Of a stretch of 64,000 nt of DNA, positions 30,446 through 41,531 are shown in pieces. Source of the stretch: Neurospora tetraspora (Eukaryota; Ascomycota; Sordariomycetes; Sordariales; Sordariaceae); assembly GCF_033439725.1 (NCBI RefSeq), contig NW_026944389.1:2914001-2978000 (forward strand). The letters run 5' to 3'. Position 1 is the first letter of the stretch. The number at the start of each line of letters is the position of its first letter. A program made the translations under genes and the position numbers. The notes under the pieces were generated by a model. That model had not been told where the DNA came from, did no database searches, and saw only the letters and a program-made list of their open reading frames with translations.

Positions 30446-33405
30446 GAACCGCCTCATACCCATTCTTCGCCGCTATATATAGCGCTGTCCATCCATCCTG
30501 GTCCTGAGCATCTGCGTCAACCTTGCCGGTATCGAGAAGCAGTTTAACAACCGCCTCATGCCCATTCTTCGCCGCTATATGCAGCGCTGTCCGTCCAGCC
30601 CAATCCTTAAGATCTGCGTCAACCTTGCCAGTATCGAGAAGCAGCTTAACAACCACCTCCTGCCCATTCTCTGCCGCTATATGCAGCGCTGTCCATCTAT
30701 CCTCATCTTTAAAATCTGCATCAACCCTGCCAGTATCAAGAAGCAGCTTAACAACCGCCTCATGCCCATTCTTTGCCGCCATATATAGCGCTGTCCGTCC
30801 ATCCCAATCCTTATGATCTGCGTCAACCTTGCCAGTATCGAGAAGCAGCTTAACAACCGCCTCATGCCCATACTTTGCCGCCATATGCAGCGCTGTCCGT
30901 CCATCCCTATCCTTAGGATCTGCGTCAACCTTGCCAGTATCGAGAAGCAGCTTAACAACCGCCTCATGCCCATTCTCTGCTGCCATATGCAGCGCTGTCC
31001 GTTTATACCAGCCCCTAGCACCTGCGTCAACCTTGCCAGTATCGAGAAGCAGCTTAACAACCGCCTCATGCCCATTCTTTGCCGCCATATATAGCGCTGT
31101 CCGTCCATCCCAATCCTTATGATCTGCGTCAACCCTGCCTGTATCGAGAAGCAGCTTAACAACCACCTCATGCCCATACTTTGCCGCCATATGCAGCGCT
31201 GTCCGTCCACCCCCATCTTTAAGATCTGCGTCAACCTTGCCAGTATCGAGAAGCAGCTTAACAATCGCTTTATAGTCTTTTTGCGCCGCAAGCCACAGCG
31301 CCGTCCGTAGCTCCTCCCTATGCAAGTTGACCTTGCCGGTGTCGAGAAGCAATTTTACGACCATCTCATGCCCGTTTCCTGCCGCCAAGCATAGAAGTGT
31401 CCATTGGCCCTTGTCCTCAATAAGTTGATTTACCATTGTTTCCTTTGCATCTTCCTTTTCTGAATCCTCGGGACCTAGGCAAGTCTTTTTTAGGTTGCTC
31501 ATGCTCCTCAATGCCCTCTCAAGAACCGCCGTTTCTTCCCAAAGATTCTTCACTGCAACTCCATACTGTTTCACCTCTTGTAATACCAATCTGACATTCC
31601 GTATCCTAGTCGCCGCCTTTAGACAACCTTCCCACCCTGTCTTTGAATGCTCTGGTACTAGAATGCTTGCAAAGTAGTCGTGGTTGTTTTTATCTTGCTG
31701 CTTGTCTGGATTTATATCCCAATCCCACTCAAGTCGAAAATCATGTGGAAAGACTGTTATCGATTGTAAAAGTTCTGACCACTTGATATCTCCGGTCGTA
31801 GCTTGTGAATCGCCTGCTGGGGAAACTGCAATTATTATAACCGCCCAGTGATTATTGTATGGCCTGAGGATCGTGGGTCTCGACGCTCCTTGAAGAAGGC
31901 AGATGACATCTCCTTTTTGGACGGATTTTACCGTGGTCGGGAGGGTCCAGCAAGAAACCCATGCTTCCTTTACGCAAATATAGCTGGGGGCATTCCTCCA
32001 AGTAATGGCCACATCTTGTCTGTCTTCCCAAGTAGCATTTCTCTTGACCGAGGACACTTCGCCAAGAATGCAGCCCTTGCCCTCAATGACGGCAATCTCC
32101 TTATCATCCGAAAGGTCTACAGAGACCAATTCAGATAGGAAGAAGTGGATGAGTTTGTTGAAGAGTTGTTTCCACGAAATCTTGTAGTCGGTGAATAATC
32201 CTGCTGCGGTTGGATTATCAGAGCTCATACCAAGTAAGGCATATACTTTATCGCGACGATCCGTAGCTTCGCGGGTATGGTACATCTCTATCAGTTCACC
32301 CAGAGGGCGTATGTCAAGAGAAAAGTTGTCTGACTGACTGGTCGCGTATTTGGGCCGGAAGATTGCGCCCCTTATCAGGTAGGTTACCGAAAGGATTCGA
32401 GCCCGCAGGTCTGCGGGGAGTTTGTTGGATAGGTTCAATGCATCTAGGCCTAAGCAGAATGCAGATCCGTCAACCTCAGCAGAACCACACTTGATCAGGA
32501 TATGGCGAGCCGCGGCAACTTCCTGAAGCACCTGCATCAATCTGTCAGTTTCCTTAGTTAGAATACTTTGACATCGGTTCTCTTACCCAAATACGTCGAA
32601 ACCACGGTCGTTGAAGCAGTGTAAGGATTCCCGCTTTATTGTCTAATCGTCTTGTAGACAGCTCGGCTGCGATGCGTATTCCTTCGAGCGCTTGGTCGCT
32701 ACCGGCTGCCTCCTCTCCAAGCCAAACAATTACGCGACTTGCTTTAGCGTAGATCTTCGCCATAGATTGAACTTGATGTCCTTTTTCTTCTTGGTCTTCT
32801 TGGTTGATGCAAATGGCATCTATCCATATAGTTCGTTCAATGGAGTGATCTCGAAGATGTAACAACGCTGCGTAAAGGTTTTCCCCGATGGCTAAGTTGC
32901 ACCCGTTTATAAAGATGGAACAAGGCTTGTCCTCAGAGCCCCACACGTAGGATAAGGCCTCGTACAGTCGAGTGCCTTTTGAGTCCAATGTGGTGCAGAA
33001 GAGCCGACAGTGTATTGCGACGTCCTCGTTTTTAGGCGGCAATAGTTGAAGCAAGCGAATATGGCCACGTGACATGGGAACGTTGTAATACAGATTCTTT
33101 ACAGATGTTAGCGTTATTATGAAATGTCGTAGGGGGAAAAGAATTGAGCCTACTTCCACCTGCTTCGTGTTATCCACGCCGGCGGACGTCTCTGTACCGT
33201 CAGAACCGGTAGCTGGAGCGGCTGGGAGCCGGGGGGCGGGCATACGGGTAGCGGACATAGCGGTGGCGGCGGGGATTTGTTCATCTTGTCGTTCCTGTTC
33301 CTTCACATGGAGGAAGGGAATCTTGGCCACGATTTGTCGACCAGCGGTCGGGAAACGTCCTTCGCCATCAGACGCATAGGAAGCGAAGTCCCGCTTGCCC
33401 CCCAT
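30420..33405 (-). CDS. HET-domain protein with ten ankyrin repeats
   Basis: Exon 1 (33,405-32,587) starts at an ATG giving MGGKRDFASY; an upstream GTG frame is not needed. A probable 63-base in-frame intron precedes NLYYNVPMSRGHIRLLQLLP. The HET domain follows: LYEALSYVWGSEDKPCSIF, TIWIDAICINQEDQEEKGHQ, RVIVWLGEE and RPWFRRIW. A 55-base intron (32,532-32,586) joins to VLQEVAAARHILIKCG. After a linker of about 330 residues come ten 34-residue ankyrin units of the form RTALHMAAKNGHEAVVKLLL / DTGKVDAD. Most differ from each other at only a few positions; the protein ends KLLSLAS at 30,420. HET proteins trigger cell death on non-self recognition during hyphal fusion, and the repeats would be the sensor. 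The near identity of units points to repeat exchange. Related fragments lie at 18,598 and 35,937. Confidence 0.85.
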
Positions 33406-35147
33406 GCTATCGAAAATAGTCGAAAGGTTGTAACGGTTCCGGATTGATACAGTATGGTAGATAGGTGCCGTAGTTGCCGTCACCGACGGGATTGCAGTGG
33501 TGATGCTTGTATGGTAGCCGACGCAGAAACAGGCGGTTCACGTCTCGCATATGATGCTGACCGCACCTGGGTGATAAAAGTGAAGCAACGAGTCGAAGAC
33601 GAAAGAAACGAGTCGTAGACGGATTGTTGAGGTCAAGTCCGTGAGCTATCTCTGTGTTGACATGAACAAAGACGTCGAAGTTGCAGGCTTGTCAGCTGAA
33701 ATATGAGCGAGGGCCTATCACGTGGGCGGGGAGACCATATGCCAGTCATCGTAAGCCACGCAATGCGACCACATTCAGGCTGCCAGGCTGCCACATTCTC
33801 GTGGCGGGCACGCTGACGCTAACGACGGGCTAATCATGCAGTCCAGTTGAATGCTGTGTTTTTTTAGTTGCTTTATTGAGCACGGCAAGTGTGAGGAAAC
33901 CTGCGATGTATTGGGATGGGACAAGACCCTGAAAATGCAGTGCATCGGAATACCTCTAGTCTGTATGGGGCTTGGTAATAAAGAAGGCGGGCAGGAAGGC
34001 CAGCTAACCAACGAGAAGGTGCTGGCGTGTACGAGATGTCGTAAGCTCCATGCTACAGTAATGACGAAAGGATTGCCGCGCAACTGAATGGAGGAGACCG
34101 GCGGAGTTCAACGGTTCAAGTGGAAGTTGATGGAATAGTGGTCTAAGTTTCGACAAGACGAGAGACCCCCGAGGACCCAGCTTAAGTACCCGAAAACCGA
34201 TAACAACCTGGGTTGGGCACGAGCATCGAGCGGGTGTTCCTTCCGTCGCATGTCGCACAGCCAAGGCTCACCATTGCACTTTCCCTTGGGTGACTAGTGT
34301 TCGGGGCGGCAAGCCGCTGCCCTTCCCAGAGGGTGCAAGGCTGGATCCTGGGTTGTGGCCCGTGTAGAGCTGGATTCAGGTGATGAAAGGCTAGATTCCT
34401 AGGTTGCTTGTCATTCGTTGCTTTAGAATTCCATTTACTTTCTTTCTTGCCAGGGTGCTGCGCCCCCCGGGACCCCCCTTTGCCTACGGCGTTGTAGGGT
34501 TATAGCGCGAGGCACGGGACGATTTGCGGGCTCACGGAGTGCACTAACAGAAACAAAAGTTAAGATGTTAGGCCTAACAATTTTTTCGGGGCGAAAAGCA
34601 GTCCGTACAGTAACAAATACATAGTACGTGCGGGGTTTTGTATGGGGTCCGCCCGCGAAAAGCACTAACACCCTACCCGTGTTTTTTTTTAGCGGCCCAG
34701 CTCGTGTAGGTATATAGAGATGGTGAGGCTTTCCTCCGTCCTCGCAACACTCAGCCACTCGACAGGGCCAGTTCACAGCCACGAGTACAATACAACTAGT
34801 AATACTGGCATGTATCGTTAGCGTAGTTCTTATGACGGGACAGAGCAGTTGTTGTTGTTGTTGTTGTTATTTTTAACGTCTACTTCCGCCTCCCGTAGGG
34901 TATGAGACGTGCCACAGCGGTAGATCTAGTGTACAGAGATAAGGGCAATGGCCTGTGTGTCTCTATCCGTCCACCACACCAGTAATCCGAGGGCAAACCG
35001 AGGCCTATAGCCAGTGTATCTCACGTGCTGCCCATAGCGTAAACGCGGCCCAGCACCTCCATCAATCGCCCAGTGGACGAGCCAGCAATGTAGCGAAGTC
35101 CGTAAAGACAAAGAAAAGACAAAAGAAAAGGGAAAACTAAAAACACT
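33406..35147. other. Intergenic, no supported gene
   Basis: Promoter side of the HET-ankyrin gene, followed by repeat-like DNA. A TTG trinucleotide run lies at about 34,850-34,867 and a T9 run near 34,682. Bases 34,440-34,800 look like part of an unidentified repeat, but no coding domain can be read. Confidence 0.45.
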
Positions 35148-35730
35148 CTACTCCTCACCGCTCTCTCCCTCGCTGTCGTCCCTCACGGCTTCCTCCCGCC
35201 GTCTAACCCGATGGACCAGCCTGTCCAAATCCGCCGTAACCCTCTCGATCTCATGGCCTTGGCCAACTTCTATACCTTCGTCCCGTAGGAACCTGGTAAG
35301 GTTGTCAGCAGTGCCTCCGTCGTCAATGTGTTGTTTCCAGAGTGTGTGGCGCCAAGCCTTCCTTGTGTAAGTCCACGAAAAGAAGTGGGAGGTCTGTATT
35401 CTAGCAATAAATTGTTGCCAGTAAATACCGATAGCAAGGGAGAGATTCTTCCGCGTAGCTGCCTCGCCTGTGACCGGGGAGACCGCGTACGCCTTCCTAC
35501 AGAAGAAGGGTGGAAGGGGTTCTTCTAGCTTCCACAGAAGCATGTGAGCAAGGCGTCTTCGTGCTCGAAGCGCTCGTAGTAGTCCTTGAAATCCCCGTGG
35601 CCTGATCTAGCCGCCAGAAGATGGTGCAGGGAACGCCTGTCCAGCTCCAACTCCTCGTTAGGTTTAATAGAGACGCCTAGCCTATAGCCTGTATACGACT
35701 CTGGCTTGTTCTCTGCCCACCATGTCCAAA
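35148..35730 (-). mobile_element. Tad-like LINE fragment (3' end of ORF2)
   Basis: The minus strand encodes the C-terminus typical of fungal Tad-clade LINEs: HHLLAARSGHGDFKDYYERF with HEDALLTCFCGS, then PPFFCRKAYAVS and QTSHFFSWTY. The usual motif is LLAARTGHGDFxxYHxRFxHEDAxxxCxCG...HFFFC. The two parts are in different frames meeting near 35,530, so the copy has at least one frame break and lacks its reverse transcriptase. Its 5' edge at about 35,730 falls exactly inside the Harbinger sequence, as expected for a 5'-truncated LINE inserted there. Confidence 0.7.
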
Positions 35731-35965
35731 CATTCTGCGTGATATTGCCATTGCGGTCCCTCCAGCGTTGCTGTTGAGATGTACGACGACCAGGGGGACT
35801 CCCAATACGATAGGAAGCGATAGGAAGCAATAGGGAGTAAACAATAAAGATTGGGGAGTAAACCAAGATTAATTCTTACAGGAAGAAAGATTGTGAAAGG
35901 CTAACTCGAGGTGGAGTTGTCCTCCAAGCCAGCCTCTTAGGATGCAAGGCTGAGTAGCTTAACAA
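35731..35965. repeat. Segmental duplication, copy 2
   Basis: Counterpart of 30,222-30,445: the same Harbinger remnant, flank and ankyrin 3' end, with the LINE piece replacing what lies to the left in copy 1. Confidence 0.85.
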
Positions 35966-36313
35966 CCGCCCCATGCCCATTTATTGCCGCCATACGTAGC
36001 GCTGTCAGTCCATCCCTATCCTTAGGATCTGCGTTAACCTTGCCAGTATCGAGAAGCAGCTTAACAACCGCCTCATGCCCGCTCAGTGCCGCTATATGCA
36101 GCGCTGTCCCGTCAAACCAGTCCTTAGCACCTGCGTCAACCCTGCCAGTATAGAGAAGCAGCTTAACAACCGCCTCATTCCCATACTTCGCCGCCATATG
36201 CAGCGCTGTCCGTCCATCCTTATCCTTGGGATCTGCGTCAACCTTGCCAGTATCGAGAAGCAGCTTAACAACCGCCTCATGCCCATTCTTTGCTGCCATA
36301 TACAGCATTGTCC
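35937..36313 (-). pseudogene. Truncated ankyrin-repeat copy
   Basis: About 125 codons on the minus strand form four ankyrin units (TMLYMAAKNGHEAVVKLLL, TALHMAAKYGNEAVVKLLL, TALHIAALSGHEAVVKLLL, TALRMAAINGHGAVVKLLS) and end in the same KLLSLAS tail as the HET-ankyrin gene. The upstream edge is cut by an LTR fragment starting at 36,314. No HET domain or start codon remains. Confidence 0.85.
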
Positions 36314-36415
36314 TGTTACGATCCAATCAGAAATCCCTTACGTAAGCGAGATAGATTGACCAATAAGAAACAACCCGAACCTAGGGTCCCGGAGTCCCGA
36401 GAATACGGGACGTAA
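36314..36415 (+). mobile_element. Truncated LTR fragment (Gypsy family of this window)
   Basis: Begins TGTTACGATCCAATCAG and continues through TTACGTAAGC and GGGTCCCGGAGTCCCGAGA, matching the first third of the LTRs at 54,322 and 58,160. It then changes abruptly into the dispersed inverted repeat at 36,411. No target duplication can be seen because one end is missing. Confidence 0.8.
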
Positions 36416-36706
36416 CTCTTCCAGGGCAGGCTTGGCATTTCTCCTTCCCAGCCCAATTCCCTTTCTTCGCCTATCCAGACAATAGGATCTATGTTTTTCC
36501 CATGCGCTCGTCCTAAATTCCCACCTTATCTCCGGCAAGGCTGTGACTGAGTGTCGCGCGACTAACACCGCCAATAACGATGCTTCGAATTATGCGCGGT
36601 TGGCTCCTGTTCTCCACGCGCCAACGCAGACAAAATGCGCAGCGTGCGGGGTTGGTAATTCAGGCAAAGGCAGCGCCTTGAAACAAAGACAACAACAGTA
36701 ACCACC
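36411..36706 (-). repeat. Dispersed repeat, inverted partner of 52,920-53,215
   Basis: About 296 bases match 52,920-53,215 in reverse complement with few differences, including the segment CCTTATCTCCGGCAAG here. No long frame and no clear termini. The two copies are 16 kb apart in inverted orientation. Confidence 0.8.
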
Positions 36707-37730
36707 TTCCATTTTTCTATATCATATAATGTGGCACGTGGTACTCACATGCCCTACTGCAGACTGCTCTCTTAGTGCCGCCTACACTTTTGCCAGCCAG
36801 TTTCGGTCCTCAGAACCTCCACTAATTCGACAGACATCGATCACCACATCTTCTGTCCTATTTCTAAATGCCTGTGCAATATATAATCAACATAAAAAGT
36901 TAAGAAGCAGCAAAAAGCATCGTTAACCTTATTCCCAGGAACATGTACATCCCGTTTGTCTTGCTGCTGTTCAGTAGTTCCCAAGATGGTGGTGCGCCGA
37001 AGTCATGTCTTGAGGATGGCTTAAGAGTCGTGCTTGACACTGACAGTCCTTCTGCCAGTTGACGAGTTACCTAATACTGCATGTTATTCTTGAGGTAACC
37101 ACCTACCTCTCATTGTGCAAGTCGTGGCGCAAAGCCTGCATTCTTCGAGTGTACTCTGACTTCAAACCGGTAGATTGATCTCCTTTGGTGATGTGTCTTA
37201 GAGGTATGACTCCTTCGGGATGATGAGCGATACCTTTGGGGTCTCCGTAACCATCTCCGAGAGGCAAAAGAGATTGTGGAACTAATGCTGTATGCACCCC
37301 GTGCGATACTCTTTTGCGCGGGCACATGAGTGTTGGTAATGCTGCGGACATATAAAATGCAAGTCCTCGCTGCATGCCTATTTCGAGGCCCGTACCTGCA
37401 TACCTTATCTTTTACCTTTTTTGCCTCTCCGGCTTCCGATGATGCCTTCTTTTATTCCTGCGAGTGTGAGTCTTGGGGCCGCGGAGCACTGACCTCACCT
37501 TCTGGTTGATATATATATTTGCAACTGAAGTGTTCTTTCCTTCTCTTCCACTTTTCGAAAATCTCCTTCCGGTAGCAAGTCTCGACCAACAACTTCTACA
37601 CTCACCGAACTTCAACTACGTACGGTACTTTACCCACGAATCATTCGTCATGTTCTGCGGTCTACCCAAAGTAACCCGGTCCCGACTTGGGAACAACACC
37701 AACACCAAGGAGGAACGGGAGAGGAACAAA
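36707..37730. other. Intergenic, no supported gene
   Basis: Only short, unsupported frames on both strands. The right part is the downstream flank of the J-domain gene, whose C-terminal exon structure is uncertain and might reach slightly into this stretch. Confidence 0.5.
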
Positions 37731-39932
37731 CTATAGAAGAAACAGAAGAAGGTACAACCAACCTCGAATGACCAGTGGAAGCGCCAGGGCGAAACCCCCG
37801 AGTGTAGTACAACCACGGAAATTGTCAGCAACCAGACCCCGCCAACAACTTCCATGAATACCAGGATAAGGAACAAAGGTATGCGGGCTGAATTCTGCTT
37901 GCCATTGACCGGCGTCAAAGGCACTTGGCTTCTTACCTGCATCGTTCGTCTCGCTCGGCGGACGAGTTGCGCCACTGACCGACTCGTTGGAAGACGTATA
38001 CGTGTTTTTGAGGGGCGATTGGCGGCCTCGGGGGACTGAGCGTGCTCGTTGCTTTGCGCGCGAAAAGGCGTCAGCTCCGGGAATGGTGGTCGATCCACCG
38101 GCGTTAAACTGAAATCCTGCACCAACCTTTTCCTGGTCCACAAAGCTGGCGTTGATATCCTGAACGCCACTCCGGGTAAAGTCGGCTGATGCCTGTTGCT
38201 TCTGGGTGTATCCATCGTCGTCGGGGACGGTGAAACTATGGGGGTATACGCTGTTAGTCGCTCGCTGCTTCTGGACCCTGTTGTATACGTTGGTCTTCCT
38301 GGGCGAGAGGGGGTTGTCGGTCGGCTTTATATGCTGTCTCCGTGAATGCATCTTACGCCTTCCCAGGAGAAGCTGCAGATGGTCGTGCATATCCTTCTCA
38401 AAGGAAGACATGTCCCCGGAGGTCGACTGATCTCCACTCGGAGTTTTCCTGCCATGAGACTCCCGGTTATTTGCCGTATCTTCATGAGCTCTTCCGCGGT
38501 AACTTCCCGCGCCGGCATGACTGAACACATGCGGCGGTCGAATCTTGCTGGGTTGACCGAAAGAGGATGTTGACTTGAAGTATTCATCGGGTTTAAAGAA
38601 AGGAGATGGAGCGTACACTTTGGGGCCATCCTGCGCTGATTCCGAGGTTCCGGCTTGAGCTGTGAGGACGTTAGACGCTGCATCTTACAATAAAGACAAA
38701 GCTGACATACCGTTCGGGTTGCTCCTCATAGATGAGGTGGACGCACGCGGCGTCGGGTTGGCTGCTGTATTGGGTGCTGACCTGGGTTCAGCTTCCTGGG
38801 CATAATAACGCGCGCTGGCTCGCGGCTCAGCTTTCGAGGTTCCAGAGGATGTGGTCCCGCCGTTGGCCGCCTTCCCGAAGCTGTTGGACTCACCGACACT
38901 AGCGCTGCGTTGTCGCGACGGGCGCGGACGGGGCACCTCTTCCTCGGATTCCTGGGCGGGCCGGGATGGGTCTTTCATGGACTTTGCTCTGTTGACGTTG
39001 GCACCTTCAAACGGGTTGAACTTTTCGCCGATATGCGAGGCATAGGGGGTCCGTTGTCTGCTGTCCAAGTATGTCTCACTGAACTGCTCGCTCAAAGGGT
39101 CAACCGGAGTGGGGGTCGATTGCGGCCGTGATTTCCTGATGTTAGCGGCGGTATCCTCAAACATGGTGGTCGTAGCCGTGTGGTGGGCGCTGGAAGTGTA
39201 GTTGTGCCTCGACACAGGTGGTTCGTCGCCCACTGGGGAATCCGGTGAATAGCCAGCCCGTCTGGCGGTACCAAAGGCAGCGTCCGCACGACGAGCTTGC
39301 CCCGCGGTCCGTGGTGGTACTGGAGGCGGCTCCCTCCTGGCACTTTCGGTCCGTTCGGTCCATTCGGTTCGTGCTGACGCATAACCTGACGACTTGGGCG
39401 TCGACGAAGATGTCTGGCCTGTCTTGGTACTTGATCGCATAGCATCCCATGCGCGCAAGTTGTCGGCAGCAGATGCCGTCTTTGGTGGGACTGGACGTGA
39501 AGATGAGGAGGACGAGGGTGTCCCCCATGCCGAATAGCGTGCGTGTGCTGACGGACCCGGGTCGGCACGAGACGGCATATGAGGGGTTCGTCGCGTTGGA
39601 GGAGCGCCATATCTGTCTGCCATTTCGGCGGAGACGTTGGAGTAGGGGTTTCCGCGGTGGCCAGCAGCTGTTGGATACCTGCTCGTAGAAGCTCCTCCTC
39701 GTTTCCGATAGGCATCGTACTTGGCCTTAATGGACAGGTCGCTAAGGACCTCATGTGCGGCTTGGATGTGGATGAACCTATCCTTGGCTTCCTCCTCTTT
39801 TCCTCGGTTGCGATCCGGGTGGTATTTGAGGGCAAGCTTCTTGAACTGCTTCTTCACCTCAGCGGTATCCGCCGTTGAAGGCAGCTCAAGGTCCGCATAG
39901 TAGTCGCGGTCATAGTCCACCTTTACTACCAT
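37731..39932 (-). CDS. J-domain (DnaJ/Hsp40) protein with long disordered tail
   Basis: Starts at the ATG at 39,932: MVVKVDYDRDYYADLELP, then VKKQFKKLALKYHPDRN with the HPD motif that stimulates Hsp70 ATPase, and AHEVLSDLSIKAKYD. The J domain occupies roughly residues 9-80. The rest is disordered and Ser/Pro/Arg-rich, with SSSSSSRPVPP and PPPVPPRTAG that could bind SH3 domains. Exon 1 ends at 38,711; a 51-base intron (38,660-38,710) joins in phase to a second exon giving YAPSPFFKPDEYF, MHDHLQLLLGRRKM and FDAGQWQAEFSPHTFVPYP. That last block is typical of the C-terminus of these fungal J proteins. After it the frame runs to 37,731 as hydrophobic sequence that may be intron or UTR read-through, so the 3' end is uncertain. 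No zinc-finger or client-binding domain of type I/II DnaJ is present. Confidence 0.8.
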
Positions 39933-41453
39933 GTTGACGGTGTTGTGATGTTAACCGAAGGTACAGAAAATCCTTGCATACCACTGCGTAGGGTAGTATA
40001 TCGTGTCGAAAGACCAGCTGTGAAGAGCGATGTAGCGAGCAGAGATGATGCAAAAATCGATCGAAAGCGGGAGGGAAAGTGGTCGATTGCGAGCGAACAA
40101 GGGTGCCTATAGTAGAAAGGGTTCGTTTGGAATGTTTTCTTTGCTAGCGAAAGGCAATGAATGTCTGATGTTGTTGCTCTGGCGCAGGGAGAGAACCCAA
40201 GGTGGTGGTGAATGGAGGAGGTCGCGTGTTCAGAAGTGTCGGTTGTCGGGCACGAATGATAAGTCGGGTGGGTGAAATCTCGGCGCGATCAACGAGCGAA
40301 TGCGCGGTCGAGCTTTGTTGTCTGGAGGAGAAGAAGAACTTGTTAGGCTGACGGTTTGTTCCAGGCTGTTCAACTGGTCAAAGTTCAGGGCTGCGTCACT
40401 GGCCAGGGCTTGGATGGGCTGGTCAGGATGAGTGCGGGGCAGGCAGGGCAGGACAGAGCAGGGGGCATGTTTACCAGTGGAGGTGAGTCTTCCCGTCTGT
40501 CGAAGCGTGACGGATGCAGCTGCAGCGTAGAAGGGGAGGATGTAGACAGACGCAAAGGGCAAGACGCGGCTGTTCTTGTTGACCCGTGTGTTGGTGGGAT
40601 AGTCTTGCAAAAGTTGGTGGTGACAGTTGTTGCTTGTGGAAGAAATAACCTAACTTGGATGGAAGGGTGACTCTGTTTTAGCCGCTGGCTCAGTCCGATA
40701 AGCTTGTGATAAGCACGCGGGCCTGAACCTCAGCTTGAGCGAGTCTGGTACAGGTTAGGGGGGTGATTATGGAGGCAGCCAACCGCAAACAACGGCAGTA
40801 AACACAAGGACTTGCCGAATGCAATTGATACTCCAACAGCTTGCAGAAAGCAGAGCCAGTAGAATAGGGCTGCAGTGCAGTGCAGTACTGTAACCCAGAC
40901 CGTTTTTGGAGTTTTACAGACCTCTGTCTATACGGGATTCAAATTGACGAGGGAAACCCAACTCCGTCGTGCTTTACCGTGTAGGTCTTGTGATTGTAAT
41001 TGCAACTTGTTGTCCAGCTGGTGGTGATCAAAACACAAGAGTGGAGCTTTCCCCCGCCACTTGGCGGCAGCTCCCTACACTTTTCAACATGGCCCTGTGC
41101 CTGAAGGAAAAAAGAGACCAGCAGACCCGATAGGTTTAGGTGGGTCATTCCCAACCTCGAAGCGATGGAACCCTCTGCCTTATGACGTACTATTCCCTAT
41201 CTTCTATTTAGTTGTCTCTATATACGCTACGGCCTTATTGAAAATGTAAAAAGAAAGAAACATTATTACGATAGTTCGTAATAATTGAATAAAGAACGAA
41301 GTTGTGTTTATTTACTTCCACTTCCACGAACTCAACCGCACTCTAGCGCGATTTCGGTGAAGCAGGGGGTTCTTTGGTCTCAATGTTGGTCGGGTGGCAA
41401 GACTTGGACACCTCCAGGCCCTCTTCACCACAGCAACCGCCGTGATGACCGCG
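39933..41453. other. Intergenic, no supported gene
   Basis: Upstream of the J-domain gene (promoter and 5' UTR side). Contains a short TGCAG tandem run near 40,872-40,886. No conserved frame. Confidence 0.5.
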
Positions 41454-41490
41454 GCCGGACCTGCTTTAGCCAGGGGAAATACTTGCGAGA
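41454..41490 (+). repeat. 37-bp direct repeat, left copy
   Basis: A perfect 37-base copy (starting GCCGGACCTGCTTTAGCCAG) of the sequence at 44,587-44,623, in the same orientation. The two copies bracket the HET gene at 41,532-44,270. Confidence 0.9.
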
Positions 41491-41531
41491 CGCTGTCTCT
41501 ATAGTCCTTTTCCCTCCTTACCTAGTTTATA

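Noticed and set aside
30677-31291. Long frames on both strands inside the ankyrin array
   Set aside because: Shadow frames created by the repeat period; the minus-strand ankyrin frame is the real one.
30420-31420. Regular 102-base repeats resembling a CRISPR-like array
   Set aside because: The period matches 34 codons and encodes ankyrin units in one long frame; this is a coding repeat in a eukaryote.
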